Assembly: GCF_000336635.1 (NCBI RefSeq)
Contig: NZ_AOLY01000009.1
Span: 47,935-111,197, forward strand
Source of the DNA: Haloarcula japonica DSM 6131
GTDB taxonomy: Archaea > Halobacteriota > Halobacteria > Halobacteriales > Haloarculaceae
Direction of reading: 5' to 3'
Length of the DNA stretch: 63,263 bases
Shown: positions 19,016 through 27,576 of the stretch, in pieces
Layout: every line of letters begins with the position of its first letter
How positions within the stretch are numbered: the stretch's first letter is position 1
The notes under the pieces: model-generated
Database searches by the model: none
Seen by the model: only the letters and a program-made list of their open reading frames with translations
Told to the model about the DNA's origin: nothing
Made by a program: the position numbers and the translations under genes

Positions 19016-20021
19016 CGAGCCGCCACGCGGTTCGGAATCGCGAACGGGGAGCGACGCGACCCGTGAGCCAGAAGACGATGCCGAGGATATTCCGCTCGAC
19101 ATCACCGGCCACGAGGACCGCGAGCCACCCGGCGAATCAGGTGATGCGGCGGCGCTGCTGGGGAACGACTCGGACGGGGATGATGACGCGCTGGAGCAGG
19201 ACCAGCCGACAGACGAGCAGACTGCCAACGACAGCGAGGACGAAGACGTCGAACCGGTCGAGGTGCTGGTCCAGCTCGCGGACGACGGCGAAATCGACCC
19301 GTGGGACATCGACGTGGTGCGGGTCACCGACAAGTTCCTCCAGCGAATCGATGACGCGGACCTGCGCACGTCGGGCCGGGCGCTGTTCTACGCGAGCGTC
19401 TTGATTCGGATGAAAAGCGACGCCATGCTCGGTGAGGGCGAGGACGAGGAAGAACCGGCCGAGCCGTGGGAGCAAGCGATGCACGAGGATGCCCCCATCG
19501 AGGACCCGGACCCCTTCGCCGCGCTGGAGTCCGAGATGGACCGCCGGCTCGAACGCCGCCGGGCCCGCGGGATGCCACAGACGCTCGACGAACTCGTCCG
19601 GGACCTCCGCGACGCTGAGCGGGAGTCGTGGTGGAAAGAGTCCCGCGAGTACGACACCAGCGATTCCCCGAGCGGGTACGACCGCGGGACACAGGAGCTT
19701 GACTACCGCGGGGCAGACGACATGCGACTGGACGAGGAGCCGTCGGCGGCGGACGTGACCGGGACAGCCCACGCCGAGAACATCGACGACATCATCGCCG
19801 ACGTACACGACGCCGTCCGCGAGCAGTACGACCAGGGCCGCGAAGAGGTGCTGTACCGCGAGGTCGACACCGCCGGCGGGACCCGCGTCGAGACGTTCCT
19901 CGGACTGCTCTTTTTAGCCCATCGTGGCCAGGTCCGCCTTCAGCAGGATGACCTCTTCGGCGACCTCTGGATTCAGGACCCCAGCGCCGCGACCGGGTCG
20001 GACGAGGCCGTCGCGGACTGA
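19008..20021 (+). CDS. scpA: Segregation and condensation protein A (kleisin)
   Basis: 337 residues from ATG at 19008, overlapping the smc stop by 8 bases. The first 75 residues are an acidic haloarchaeal extension. The conserved ScpA core begins at PVEVLVQLADDGEIDPWDIDVVRVTDKFL and includes the helical DLRTSGRALFYASVLIRMKSDAML; the C terminus holds the winged helix (RVETFLGLLFLAHRGQVRLQQDDLFGDLWI) that binds the SMC head. As a kleisin it bridges the SMC dimer. No scpB gene is seen next to it. Confidence 0.95.
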   Translation: MTSEPPRGSESRTGSDATREPEDDAEDIPLDITGHEDREPPGESGDAAALLGNDSDGDDDALEQDQPTDEQTANDSEDEDVEPVEVLVQLADDGEIDPWDIDVVRVTDKFLQRIDDADLRTSGRALFYASVLIRMKSDAMLGEGEDEEEPAEPWEQAMHEDAPIEDPDPFAALESEMDRRLERRRARGMPQTLDELVRDLRDAERESWWKESREYDTSDSPSGYDRGTQELDYRGADDMRLDEEPSAADVTGTAHAENIDDIIADVHDAVREQYDQGREEVLYREVDTAGGTRVETFLGLLFLAHRGQVRLQQDDLFGDLWIQDPSAATGSDEAVAD

Positions 20022-20115
20022 CCGCTTCGCCCGCACGCCTGCTGCGGGGCGACACCGACCGCCCAGCGGTGACACAGCAAACAGGTTCAAACGGGTCGAA
20101 CCCCAAACGCGAGTA

Positions 20116-21219
20116 ATGGCGACACAGTCCTCGCCGCCGGAGTTGCCGGACCCGGAATCGCTTGCCGACACGTTCTACGTGTACGAGATCGACAGGACCG
20201 CCGAGGACGGTGTCCGGTACTACGGCGAGCCGGTGACCGAGTCAGAACAGGTCATCCATCGCATCGCACCGGCCTTCCGGCAGCGCGGGTACCGCGTGGC
20301 GCTCAAGCGGGAAATGGGCGAGTGGGTACTGATCGCACGGGAGCGGTCGCTCGGCGTCGACGGGGTTCCGTGGCTGAACGTCGGGCTCGCCGTCCTGACG
20401 CTGCTGTCGACGCTGTACGCCGGGACGCGCTGGTACGGGCTGTCTGTGCTCGAAGACCCGACAGCGATGCTCACGGCGTGGCCCTTTGCCGCGGCGGCGC
20501 TGGGTATCCTCGCCGTCCACGAGTTCGGCCACTACGTCATGAGTCGCTACCACGAGGTGGAGGCGAGCCTGCCGTACTTCCTGCCGTTCCCGAACGTGCT
20601 CGGGACGCTGGGTGCGGTCATCAGCATGAACGACCACATCCCCGACCGCAAGGCGCTGTTCGACATCGGCGTCGCCGGCCCGCTGGCGGGCCTCGTCGCG
20701 ACTGTCGTCGTGACCGCAATCGGCGTGACGCTCCCGCCAGTAGAGGTGACCCGCGGCATCGTCACGAACATCGAACTCGGCTATCCGCTCCTCCTGCAGG
20801 GGATCGCCGCAGTCATGGGTGAGCCGCTGGAGTACGCGAACCCGCAACTCCTTCCGAACCCGGTCGTCATCGGCGGCTGGGTGGGGGCGTTCGTGACCTT
20901 CCTGAACCTCCTCCCGGTCGGCCAACTCGACGGCGCACACGTCGCCCGGTCGCTGTTCGGCGACCGTCTATCGCTGGTCCAACTCGCCGTCCCCGTGGCT
21001 CTGTTTGGGCTCGCAGGCTACCTCGTGGTCTTCGAGGGGGGCCGCGCGGCCGGACTGTGGGCGTTCTGGGGGATTCTGGCGCTTGTGTTCGGACGGCTCG
21101 GCTCCGCGACACCGCTGGACGAGACGCCGCTGGGGCCGGGCCGCTGGGCTGTCGGCCTGCTTACGTTCGTCCTGGGGATGCTCTGTTTCGTCCCGGTGCC
21201 GCTCGTCATCACGATGTAG
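20116..21219 (+). CDS. Site-2 protease family (M50) membrane metalloprotease
   Basis: 367 residues. After an N-terminal soluble part of about 85 residues come six or seven membrane segments. The zinc motif HEFGH is at 135-139, and the third ligand lies in the distal LLPVGQLDGAH, a variant of NPDG. It resembles the plant EGY-type branch of intramembrane proteases. The target is unknown. The ATG at 20116 is chosen because the upstream frame has non-haloarchaeal Arg-rich composition. It lies 94 bases downstream of scpA. Confidence 0.9.
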   Translation: MATQSSPPELPDPESLADTFYVYEIDRTAEDGVRYYGEPVTESEQVIHRIAPAFRQRGYRVALKREMGEWVLIARERSLGVDGVPWLNVGLAVLTLLSTLYAGTRWYGLSVLEDPTAMLTAWPFAAAALGILAVHEFGHYVMSRYHEVEASLPYFLPFPNVLGTLGAVISMNDHIPDRKALFDIGVAGPLAGLVATVVVTAIGVTLPPVEVTRGIVTNIELGYPLLLQGIAAVMGEPLEYANPQLLPNPVVIGGWVGAFVTFLNLLPVGQLDGAHVARSLFGDRLSLVQLAVPVALFGLAGYLVVFEGGRAAGLWAFWGILALVFGRLGSATPLDETPLGPGRWAVGLLTFVLGMLCFVPVPLVITM

Positions 21220-21240
21220 CGGCATTGCTCTCCTGACCCT

Positions 21241-21891
21241 TCACAGCCCGTACGGGTCGTACTCGGGCCTGCTGTCCGCGTCGGCAGAGAGGTCGTATCG
21301 CTCCCGGAATTCCGTGAGTAGTTCGCCAGCGTCAGCGGTGAACAGCACGGCGACACCGTACGGTCGGGCGTACGAGTCAGCATCGGGCGGATCAGGGTCG
21401 ATAAAAATAGCGTCAGTCGGTGGCTCGCCGATACCGGGGAGTTCGGTCAGCAGTGATTCCATCGGCACGAGGCCAGTGAGTACGCTCGGGACAAAGGTAC
21501 CGCCGGGCAGCGGTGCGCGCGGCTGAACGAAACACTCCGCGACCGGCTCGCCGTCCTCTTCGAGCATGGTGCTTGCCGGGCGTTCGAGCCCAGGCTCCCA
21601 GAGTTCCGCCGCCACTTCCGGGACATCGGCGTCAACGGCGAAGTCCATCGCGACGCCGTCCAGTCGCTCGAACGACAGTAGCGACCAGGCCTCATCCGAA
21701 TCGTCGGGGTCGCCGCCCAGCGTCGCCTCGACGAGGTCACCTGTCCGGAGGCCGTCGACTGCCGGCTGTCGCTCGCCATAGCCGGACTGGTACACGGTGT
21801 AGAGCCGCGTTGCATCGGTGTCGAATAGATTGATGTGCGGGACCGCATCGACGACGCGGTAGACCCTGAACACGCCCGTACGCTCGTCCAT
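21241..21891 (-). CDS. Conserved haloarchaeal protein, unknown function
   Basis: 216 residues from ATG at 21891 (MDERTGVFRVYRVVD); a GGGGGAA stretch just upstream could serve as ribosome site. It is acidic and soluble, beta-rich at the N terminus, with a later segment (PYGVAVLFTADAGELLTEFRERYDL) that reminds me of DUF6663 haloarchaeal proteins. No catalytic motif is evident. It is convergent with the M50 protease gene (21 bases apart). Confidence 0.7.
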   Translation of the reverse strand: MDERTGVFRVYRVVDAVPHINLFDTDATRLYTVYQSGYGERQPAVDGLRTGDLVEATLGGDPDDSDEAWSLLSFERLDGVAMDFAVDADVPEVAAELWEPGLERPASTMLEEDGEPVAECFVQPRAPLPGGTFVPSVLTGLVPMESLLTELPGIGEPPTDAIFIDPDPPDADSYARPYGVAVLFTADAGELLTEFRERYDLSADADSRPEYDPYGL

Positions 21892-21939
21892 ATTCCCCCG
21901 ATGCGCTCCATCGTCAAGACTCCGCGGACTCACCGGCGC

Positions 21940-22176
21940 TCAGGCAGCCGTCATGAGCTTGAGCCACTCGGTCAGGCAGTCGTCGCTACAGTGGTGGTGA
22001 CGCTGTCGGTCGCCGTTCGTGTCCAGAACACCGACGACGAGATGCCAGTCGTCGGCGTAGACGTGGCCGCCACAGACCACGCAATCGCGCACCGTCTCGT
22101 CGTCCGCCCGTTTCCCGACGGACACCGTTTCGACGTAGTAGGTCCCTCCGAGGGCATACGGCGTTTCCAGTTCCAT
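21940..22176 (-). CDS. Small zinc-finger protein (DUF7576-like)
   Basis: 78 residues from ATG at 22176. It has a CVVCGGHVY knuckle followed about 25 residues later by HHHCSDDCLTEWL, a Cys4-type treble-clef-like site seen in small haloarchaeal zinc fingers. Likely cytoplasmic; function unknown. It precedes the uncharacterised gene ending at 21241 by 48 bases on the same strand, so they may share a transcript. Confidence 0.72.
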   Translation of the reverse strand: MELETPYALGGTYYVETVSVGKRADDETVRDCVVCGGHVYADDWHLVVGVLDTNGDRQRHHHCSDDCLTEWLKLMTAA

Positions 22177-22270
22177 CAGCGCAGTCTGAGGACTACACAC
22201 CACTAAATGGCGGGGGCAAACCGACCGGTTCGACACAACACGGAGGTAGCCTCGGCTCCAAGCAACAGGT

Positions 22271-22522
22271 ATGAGCCGATCCACAGACCTCAAGGAGCCG
22301 GACCCGGAACAGCTTCGCTTGGCCGTCGAACGACTGCTCGACGAGACGGTCGACCGCGACGAGTCGCTCCACATCGCTGCCGACGACGTGGCGGTCTCCG
22401 TGCCGATGAGGTTCGGCTCGGACGCCCCGCAGGCGACGTGGCGGTTCGACGGCGACGTGACGATATCAGTCGACGGTGTTCGGGGGCCGCTCAGGGAGTG
22501 GGTCGCCCTCCACGAAGAGTAG
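22271..22522 (+). CDS. Small acidic haloarchaeal protein
   Basis: 83 residues, soluble and acidic: an N-terminal helix (DPEQLRLAVERLLDETVD) followed by about four beta strands (HIAADDVAVSVPMRF, ATWRFDGDVTISVDG). I do not recognise it. It is divergent from the zinc-finger gene on its left and convergent with the SDR gene on its right. Confidence 0.6.
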   Translation: MSRSTDLKEPDPEQLRLAVERLLDETVDRDESLHIAADDVAVSVPMRFGSDAPQATWRFDGDVTISVDGVRGPLREWVALHEE

Positions 22523-22547
22523 TCGCGGACAGCGGAGTCGAACTGAA

Positions 22548-23246
22548 TCAGAACTCCTCGACGTGGGGGCGGAGGTCGAGTTCCAGCGTCCACGCCGAGC
22601 GGTCCTGTTCGACGAGGTGCCAGTACGACTGTGCGATCTCGTCGGGATCAAGATACGACTGGGCGTCGCGGTCGGCTGTGTCCGCGGTGTCTGGTGGAAG
22701 AATCTGGCCGTCGATGATGACGTGAGCGACGTGGATGCCTTCGGGACCGAGTTCCCGCGCCATCGACTCGGCCATCCCGCGAACGGCGAACTTGGCGGCG
22801 CTAAACCCGACTGCGCCGTCGCGGCCCCGAACAGCGGATGTCGCACCGGTGAAGATGATCGTCCCGCCGTCGCCGGCCAGCATGTCGTCGACGGCCTCCT
22901 GCGAACAGGCCAGCCCGCCTGCTGGACCGACGGCGAGCGCGCGCTGGAACTCGTCGTGTGTAATCTCTTGCGTGCCTTTCCACGCGCCGCCGCTGGCGTG
23001 GTTCACGAGGACGTCGACGGGACCGAATTCGTCTCGGACCTGCTCGAAGCCTGCCGCGACCTGGTCTGGGCTGGTGATATCAGTCTGTACTGCAAGCGCG
23101 TCGTCGCCGAGGGTTGCCGACAGTGACTCCAGATACGACGCCGACCGGGCGAACAGGCCGACCTGACAACCTTCGTCGATGAACGTTCTGGCCAGTGACT
23201 CCCCGAGGCCCGGACCGACGCCTGCGATGACCGCTGTCCGTGACAT
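22548..23246 (-). CDS. SDR-family protein with Phe replacing the catalytic Tyr
   Basis: 232 residues from ATG at 23246 (MSRTAVIAGVGPG). It has a Rossmann fold with a modified glycine motif (GVGPGLGESLA in place of TGxxxGxG), the NHASG motif (canonical NNAG), and Ser137 in TGATSAVRG. The usual YxxxK is FSAAK (Phe148, Lys152), so the general acid-base Tyr is missing. I recall a conserved SDR subgroup (cd05373, c10) with exactly this combination, so it is a family trait and not decay. It may be a non-oxidoreductase or use another residue; substrate unknown. Confidence 0.85.
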   Translation of the reverse strand: MSRTAVIAGVGPGLGESLARTFIDEGCQVGLFARSASYLESLSATLGDDALAVQTDITSPDQVAAGFEQVRDEFGPVDVLVNHASGGAWKGTQEITHDEFQRALAVGPAGGLACSQEAVDDMLAGDGGTIIFTGATSAVRGRDGAVGFSAAKFAVRGMAESMARELGPEGIHVAHVIIDGQILPPDTADTADRDAQSYLDPDEIAQSYWHLVEQDRSAWTLELDLRPHVEEF

Positions 23247-23351
23247 ATGCACACGAACGACGACCGGATGGATGAAAGTATGGTCACAGCGGCGGTTCGG
23301 AGTGGAGGGCCGCAATATCCACGGGTATGCCTGGAGTCACAGGGTTCCGTG

Positions 23352-23597
23352 TCAGTCATCTCCGCTGTATGCGTGGCCGATACGCAGCGTCACGGCGTTG
23401 AAGACGACGAGCGCGGCAAACGCGATCCGCGTCGCCCCGGAGTTCAGGCCGGTAATCAGTAGCGGGAGATATAAAAACGGGAGCGCAATCGCTGTCCAGA
23501 ACGCGATACCTCGAACGGCGGAGACGAGCGACTCGTCGAACTCCGGTACGGACTCATCAAACTGGGCGAGTAATTCGTATGTGGACGAACTTGACAT
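23352..23597 (-). CDS. Small two-helix membrane protein
   Basis: 81 residues with an acidic, Ser-rich N terminus (YELLAQFDESVPEFDESLV) and two membrane segments (residues about 27-50 and 55-75). A GTTATAAGC stretch about 35 bases upstream could be its promoter. Function unknown; the family appears limited to haloarchaea. Confidence 0.62.
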   Translation of the reverse strand: MSSSSTYELLAQFDESVPEFDESLVSAVRGIAFWTAIALPFLYLPLLITGLNSGATRIAFAALVVFNAVTLRIGHAYSGDD

Positions 23598-23810
23598 AGG
23601 GGGGACCTATCCACGGCTTCTACTGGAGATAGCTTATAACCGCTAGAGGTTTCCGCCCGTTTCGCTTCGTTTCACGCATAGCGGCCCCTAGTCGTTCATT
23701 TTATTACCGGATGAGCGAGTCTTAGACGTTTTATCGGCGGTGTAGTTTTGGTATGATACGGTATAGCACTCCCAGTCGCGATGACACCTCCGGTGGACGT
23801 GTACAACCGA

Positions 23811-24242
23811 TTATGCGCCTAGTAGTGACACAGTTACGTCGTGTCCTGTGTCGCTTAGTGTCGTGCTATCGACGACGTGGTCCGGAAGCGACTCCCGCCA
23901 CTCGGCAAGTCGCTGCTCGTGATAGGTCCGATGGCGCTCCAGCGAGTATGTCGCATCGTCGTCAGCCCGAAGTTCGTCAGCGGTGTCATCGGGCGTCGGA
24001 TACGGCGGTACATCCGTGGTCAGCAGCGAGCCAGGCTCGATGTGAATCGTGTCATCGTCGTCGTCGGGCTGAACAACGTGGAGACGCGCCCGCATCCGGC
24101 CGCTGAACGGTGGTGTGACGCGTAACACGGTCTCTGATCCGTCTGCAGTCGCTTCAATGGCCGCAACGAGGTCAGTGGCGCTTATCGCGATTGATTTGAT
24201 GTCTGTCGGGTCAGTGTCCATAGCTGAGTCTGTGTGTTCCAT
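23811..24242 (-). CDS. Conserved haloarchaeal protein, unknown function
   Basis: 143 residues; an alternative ATG seven codons in (24221) is possible. The N terminus looks like an alpha-beta fold (IKSIAISATDLVAAIEATADGSETVLRVTPPFSGRMRARLHV), followed by an acidic segment and a helical His/Arg/Glu stretch (YSLERHRTYHEQRLAEWRESLP). I do not recognise it. It begins 12 bases after the stop of the PPOX-like gene on the same strand, so the two probably form an operon. Confidence 0.65.
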   Translation of the reverse strand: MEHTDSAMDTDPTDIKSIAISATDLVAAIEATADGSETVLRVTPPFSGRMRARLHVVQPDDDDDTIHIEPGSLLTTDVPPYPTPDDTADELRADDDATYSLERHRTYHEQRLAEWRESLPDHVVDSTTLSDTGHDVTVSLLGA

Positions 24243-24254
24243 TGGTTCAGGCAG

Positions 24255-24692
24255 TTACATCCGGTTGCTGTAGTCCCAGGTGTGGAGTCGGTCCGGCGTA
24301 ATCGTGATCTGTATCTCACGGCGGTCAGGTGCAAGCAGTCGTTCGGCCAGCGGTGAGTCAGTGCCGCCGAGATACCGGTGCAACAAGTCGGTGAGTACCG
24401 TCTTGTCCTCGTCCGTTGTCATCGTCGCTGTGCCATTGCCTCTGACGCCGCGGTACGGCGGCTCGTTCGTCGAGACTTCGAACGAGACGTGGGCGTCGTA
24501 GTCGAGGTAGTCGATAACGGCCGCGTCTGCCCCGGTCGCACACTCGAAGGCACCGTCAACGAATCGGTACCAGAGCGAGAGCATCCAGGGTTTGTCTGCC
24601 GGAGTTCGGCACCCGAGACGGAGTGGCACAGTTTCGGTGCTGAGAAACTGTTCCATCTCCTCGTTCGTCCACGGTCCGGAGACGGTCACCAT
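24255..24692 (-). CDS. PPOX-like flavin-binding split-barrel protein
   Basis: 145 residues from ATG at 24692 (MVTVSGPWTNEEMEQFL); a longer frame starts 14 codons earlier at 24734, but a TTAACAG box 27 bases before 24692 supports the shorter leaderless form. The pattern VPLRLGCRTPADKPWMLSLWYRFVDGAFECAT resembles the pyridoxamine-5'-phosphate-oxidase-like fold, with the second conserved segment near PYRGVRGNGTATM. Probable FMN- or F420-binding protein; substrate unknown. It leads a two-gene operon. Confidence 0.75.
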   Translation of the reverse strand: MVTVSGPWTNEEMEQFLSTETVPLRLGCRTPADKPWMLSLWYRFVDGAFECATGADAAVIDYLDYDAHVSFEVSTNEPPYRGVRGNGTATMTTDEDKTVLTDLLHRYLGGTDSPLAERLLAPDRREIQITITPDRLHTWDYSNRM

Positions 24693-24817
24693 ACACGCAA
24701 CGTACGGTCGCCGCTCTGTTAACATCTCTGGCATGAGTCACTGCTTTGTGACAGTACCCCTCGAAAAAGTCAACAGACCAACTGCAGTGTTCTCAGAATC
24801 GATAATATGCTGGGTAC

Positions 24818-24827
24818 CTTTATTTTG
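24818..24827 (+). promoter_or_regulatory. TATA-like box of the HalX regulator gene
   Basis: CTTTATTTTG lies 32-41 bases before the GTG start, giving a start site about ten bases upstream of the codon. Confidence 0.4.
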
Positions 24828-24858
24828 CTGTTCGGGAAAGTCACCCTGAGAGCAGTAC

Positions 24859-25473
24859 GTGGGTCGACAGGAGGAACAACAAGTGCAAAAGCGTGTTGAG
24901 ACGGAGGAGGCAACGGTTCTCGTCGTCGACGATGAGCAAGATATCGCGGATCTGTATTCGACGTGGCTGCTGACCGCACACAACGTTCGGACCGCACACA
25001 GCGGGACGGAAGCGCTCCAGGTAGTCGATGCGTCGGTCGACGTCGTCTTTCTGGACCGGCAGATGCCCGATATGAGCGGTGACGAGGTTCTCGATACCAT
25101 CGCAGAACGGGGTATCGACCCGGCAGTGGTGATGGTGACGGCCGTCGATCCGGACTTCGACATCGTCGAGATGCCCTTCGACGAGTACCTGACTAAGCCG
25201 GTCAACCGCGAGGACCTCCTGGACATTGTCTCGGAGATGCTCGTCCGGACCACGTACGACGATCAGGTACAGGAGTACTTCGCCGTGGCCTCGAAGAAAG
25301 CGACGCTGGAAACGCAGAAGAACACCGCACAACTGGAAGCCAACGACGAGTACCGGACTGTCAGCGAGCGACTCGAAGAACTCCGCGAGACAGCTGATTC
25401 CACGGCCGCAGAGATCGACGACTTCGAAGCCGTGTTTCAGGAGTTCCCTGGCGGCGGCCTCTCGTCTGACTGA
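24859..25473 (+). CDS. Response regulator with HalX output domain
   Basis: 204 residues from GTG. Residues about 18-130 are a receiver domain: acidic pair DD (24-25), phosphoacceptor D66 (VVFLDRQMPDMSG), Thr in MVTA, and Lys113 in YLTKPV. Residues about 130-200 form the HalX domain (YFAVASKKATLETQKNTAQLE, then a helical acidic tail), a haloarchaeal output module with no known DNA-binding motif. It should be phosphorylated by a histidine kinase; no kinase is adjacent, although a soluble multi-PAS kinase lies about 3 kb downstream. Confidence 0.93.
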   Translation: MGRQEEQQVQKRVETEEATVLVVDDEQDIADLYSTWLLTAHNVRTAHSGTEALQVVDASVDVVFLDRQMPDMSGDEVLDTIAERGIDPAVVMVTAVDPDFDIVEMPFDEYLTKPVNREDLLDIVSEMLVRTTYDDQVQEYFAVASKKATLETQKNTAQLEANDEYRTVSERLEELRETADSTAAEIDDFEAVFQEFPGGGLSSD

Positions 25474-25668
25474 TCGCTGGCGATGCTTCTCCTGTGAAAC
25501 TATCGTCTAAGTCTCCAAACAGTCGCGACAAACGCGACGGCGTTCGGGGACGACTCAGCAAGGATGCCGTCTGCTCGCTCGAGGCAACACTGCTCGGGCT
25601 AGTCGCGTGCTGTTTGTCCAGTACAGGCCAGTGATACTGCTGGCTGCTGGTCGATGTGATCTGGAAAA

Positions 25669-25813
25669 TGCCCGGGGAGGGCTCCGAACCCTCGATCTCC
25701 GCATGGCCCAGGTCTGGGGCGTGACGAGCGCCCCGGGGTCATGACGGGTGCACTGCCGCATGAGTCGAGAGACCCTATGAGTGCGGCGCTATGTCCAGCT
25801 AAGCCACCCGGGC
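25669..25813 (-). tRNA. Elongator tRNA-Met (CAT) with a 71-base intron
   Basis: Exon 1 is 25776-25813 (38 bases, ending in anticodon CAT at 25777-25779 plus A37); exon 2 is 25669-25704 (36 bases). The intron is 25705-25775. A canonical bulge-helix-bulge can be drawn: anticodon stem CCGCA:TGCGG, 3-base bulges TAG and CCA, central 4-bp helix CTCA:TGGG, and inner helix GGTC:GACC; cutting after the second base of each bulge gives the exons stated. The acceptor stem GCCCGGG/CCCGGGC starts with G-C, unlike archaeal initiator tRNA, so this is the elongator. The CCA end is not encoded. Elongator tRNA-Met introns are known in haloarchaea. Confidence 0.93.
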
Positions 25814-25958
25814 GCGGGTGCATTCAGCCGTTGGCCGTTAGCCGTCTTGAAGGTTCTCATCTCTGCCGGGACTGTGGCACAGTCCCACGCTGTGTCTGCC
25901 TGATAGGCGCTGATAATCGACCCGCGGATTTAAGCCACCACGCAGGTATGCAGGCAGT

Positions 25959-26969
25959 ATGGAGATACCAGACCTCGTCCAGCAGGAACTCGGGGACGAG
26001 GAGATCCGGGGCGGTGTCAACCTCGGCGACGAAGACGCGGCCTGTTTCACACCGACCCGGACGCTCGTCTACCGCGGTGAGGGCCTTCTCAGCGACGAGA
26101 AGGTCGCCAGCTATCCGCACGACTTCGAACGGCTCACGGTTTCGGAAGGCCGCCGCAAGACCAAGTTCTCGCTCATCTACACCAGCGAGAAGCTCGAACT
26201 GTCTGTTCCCGGGAGCCGTAGCGACGCCGTCCTCGAACGGCTGCTCGAAGGGAAGCTCACTGTCTCGGGCGGTATCGCCCCAGACGAGAGTCTCGCCGGC
26301 GTGTTCCGGTTCAGCGAACTCACACTGGTCGTTACCGACCGCCAGTTGCTCAAGCACATCGGTAACGTCACCTGGGACGCCGACTACGAGGCGTTCTCCT
26401 TCGACGACGTGACCGGCTTGGAGTTCGAGGAGGGGAGCGTCGCTACAGCTGTCGTCCTCTCGTTTAACGAGCGGCCAGAGCGCATCAAAGCGCCGTCTGA
26501 GCAGGCACCGATGGTCCGGAAAACACTCGAAGAGGCCCTCTTCCCGTACCACGAGGTCGGTTCGCTCGCTGAGCTCAATGCCAAGGTTGGGGCCAGTGCC
26601 GAGAAGAATGCCGACGAAGCCGGCAACGGTCTCGGCCTCGAATCCGGTATCGACCCGCTTGTGAGCAACGACGAGCAGGGCGGTGACGGTTCCGAAGGTG
26701 ACTCCGCAAGCGCCGGTACGCAGGCCACGCCCGCAACGACCACTGAGCAGGGAACCACCGCCGAAGCGACAGCGGATTCCCAACCCAGCGATACATCCGG
26801 CATTGACACCGACCCGGTCGAGCCGGACACCTCGGCAGACCCCGACATCGCTGAACTCGAAGCACAGGTCGCTGAACTGGCCGCTGCTGTCGAGGCCCAG
26901 AACGAACAGCTCCAGAAGCAGGAGCGGACCATCAAACAGCTCATCAAGGAACTCCGCCAGGGCCGCTGA
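25959..26969 (+). CDS. Haloarchaeal protein with C-terminal coiled coil (DUF7115-like)
   Basis: 336 residues. Residues 1 to about 205 are a folded beta-rich domain with PH-like repeats (ACFTPTRTLVYRGEGLLSDEK and TLVVTDRQLLKHIG), then an acidic/Thr-rich disordered linker (about 210-290), and a C-terminal coiled coil (ELEAQVAELAAAVEAQNEQL). I recall the N-terminal part as DUF7115. A TTTAAG box 27 bases before the ATG marks a leaderless start. Function unknown. Confidence 0.78.
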   Translation: MEIPDLVQQELGDEEIRGGVNLGDEDAACFTPTRTLVYRGEGLLSDEKVASYPHDFERLTVSEGRRKTKFSLIYTSEKLELSVPGSRSDAVLERLLEGKLTVSGGIAPDESLAGVFRFSELTLVVTDRQLLKHIGNVTWDADYEAFSFDDVTGLEFEEGSVATAVVLSFNERPERIKAPSEQAPMVRKTLEEALFPYHEVGSLAELNAKVGASAEKNADEAGNGLGLESGIDPLVSNDEQGGDGSEGDSASAGTQATPATTTEQGTTAEATADSQPSDTSGIDTDPVEPDTSADPDIAELEAQVAELAAAVEAQNEQLQKQERTIKQLIKELRQGR

Positions 26970-27135
26970 GCCGTCTGGTTTTGACTTCACTCGTGTGTTT
27001 GGGGGCGTTTGTCTAACGTCGTGACCGCGGCTACGACCTCGCTGCCACCAGGGCCGCTCTGCTATTGCGCTGCTCACGGCTCCTTCCGTCGCTGTTCGCA
27101 TCAACGAGGGCCGCTCACTCCGTTCGCTCCCGTCG

Positions 27136-27501
27136 CTACTCTCGCCCTAACACTTTCCGAATGCACGTCGACCCGAACGGGCCCAGTTCACCGCCGTCGA
27201 ACTGGACGAAGTGGCCCGTACTGATAGCCGCGCCACAGCGCTGACACGAGAACTCGCCCTCGCGGACGACCACGTCGCTGTCGAAGTTCACGTACGACCC
27301 CTGTGACCGCGGACGGACGACGCCGTTCTCGCGTTCGATGAGCCCGCGCATCACTGCGGTGTCGAGTATCTCGCGCTGGACCTGTGGGTTGGTCGTCACC
27401 GTCTCGATGCGGTCGAGCGCGTCGGCGACGGACAGCTCCCCGTGTTCCAGATGGGCAAGCAGTTCGACGCCGAGTTCGACCGGGTCTCGCGTCTCGGACA
27501 C
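27136..27501 (-). CDS. Haloarchaeal protein with C-terminal zinc knuckle (DUF5830-like)
   Basis: About 121 residues from GTG at 27501 (VSETRDPVELGVELL). An ATG at 27540 would add 13 residues, but a TTTTAG box within that stretch sits about 27 bases before the GTG, favouring a leaderless GTG start. The N terminus is helical (winged-helix-like, ADALDRIETVTTNPQVQREILDTAVMRGLIE), followed by a zinc knuckle CQRCGAAIS and a distal Cys (GSTCIRK). Matches my memory of the DUF5830 family. Divergent from the membrane gene at 27577. Confidence 0.72.
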   Translation of the reverse strand: MSETRDPVELGVELLAHLEHGELSVADALDRIETVTTNPQVQREILDTAVMRGLIERENGVVRPRSQGSYVNFDSDVVVREGEFSCQRCGAAISTGHFVQFDGGELGPFGSTCIRKVLGRE

Positions 27502-27576
27502 AATCGCCGTTTCAACCCCGAGTACCCTAAAAGATACCACAAAGCGTTTGTCGATTGCTACCGCTCAATTGGGTAG

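Noticed and set aside
25705-25775. C/D box guide RNA within the tRNA-Met intron
   Set aside because: One near-match to box C but no box D; not enough to support a guide RNA.
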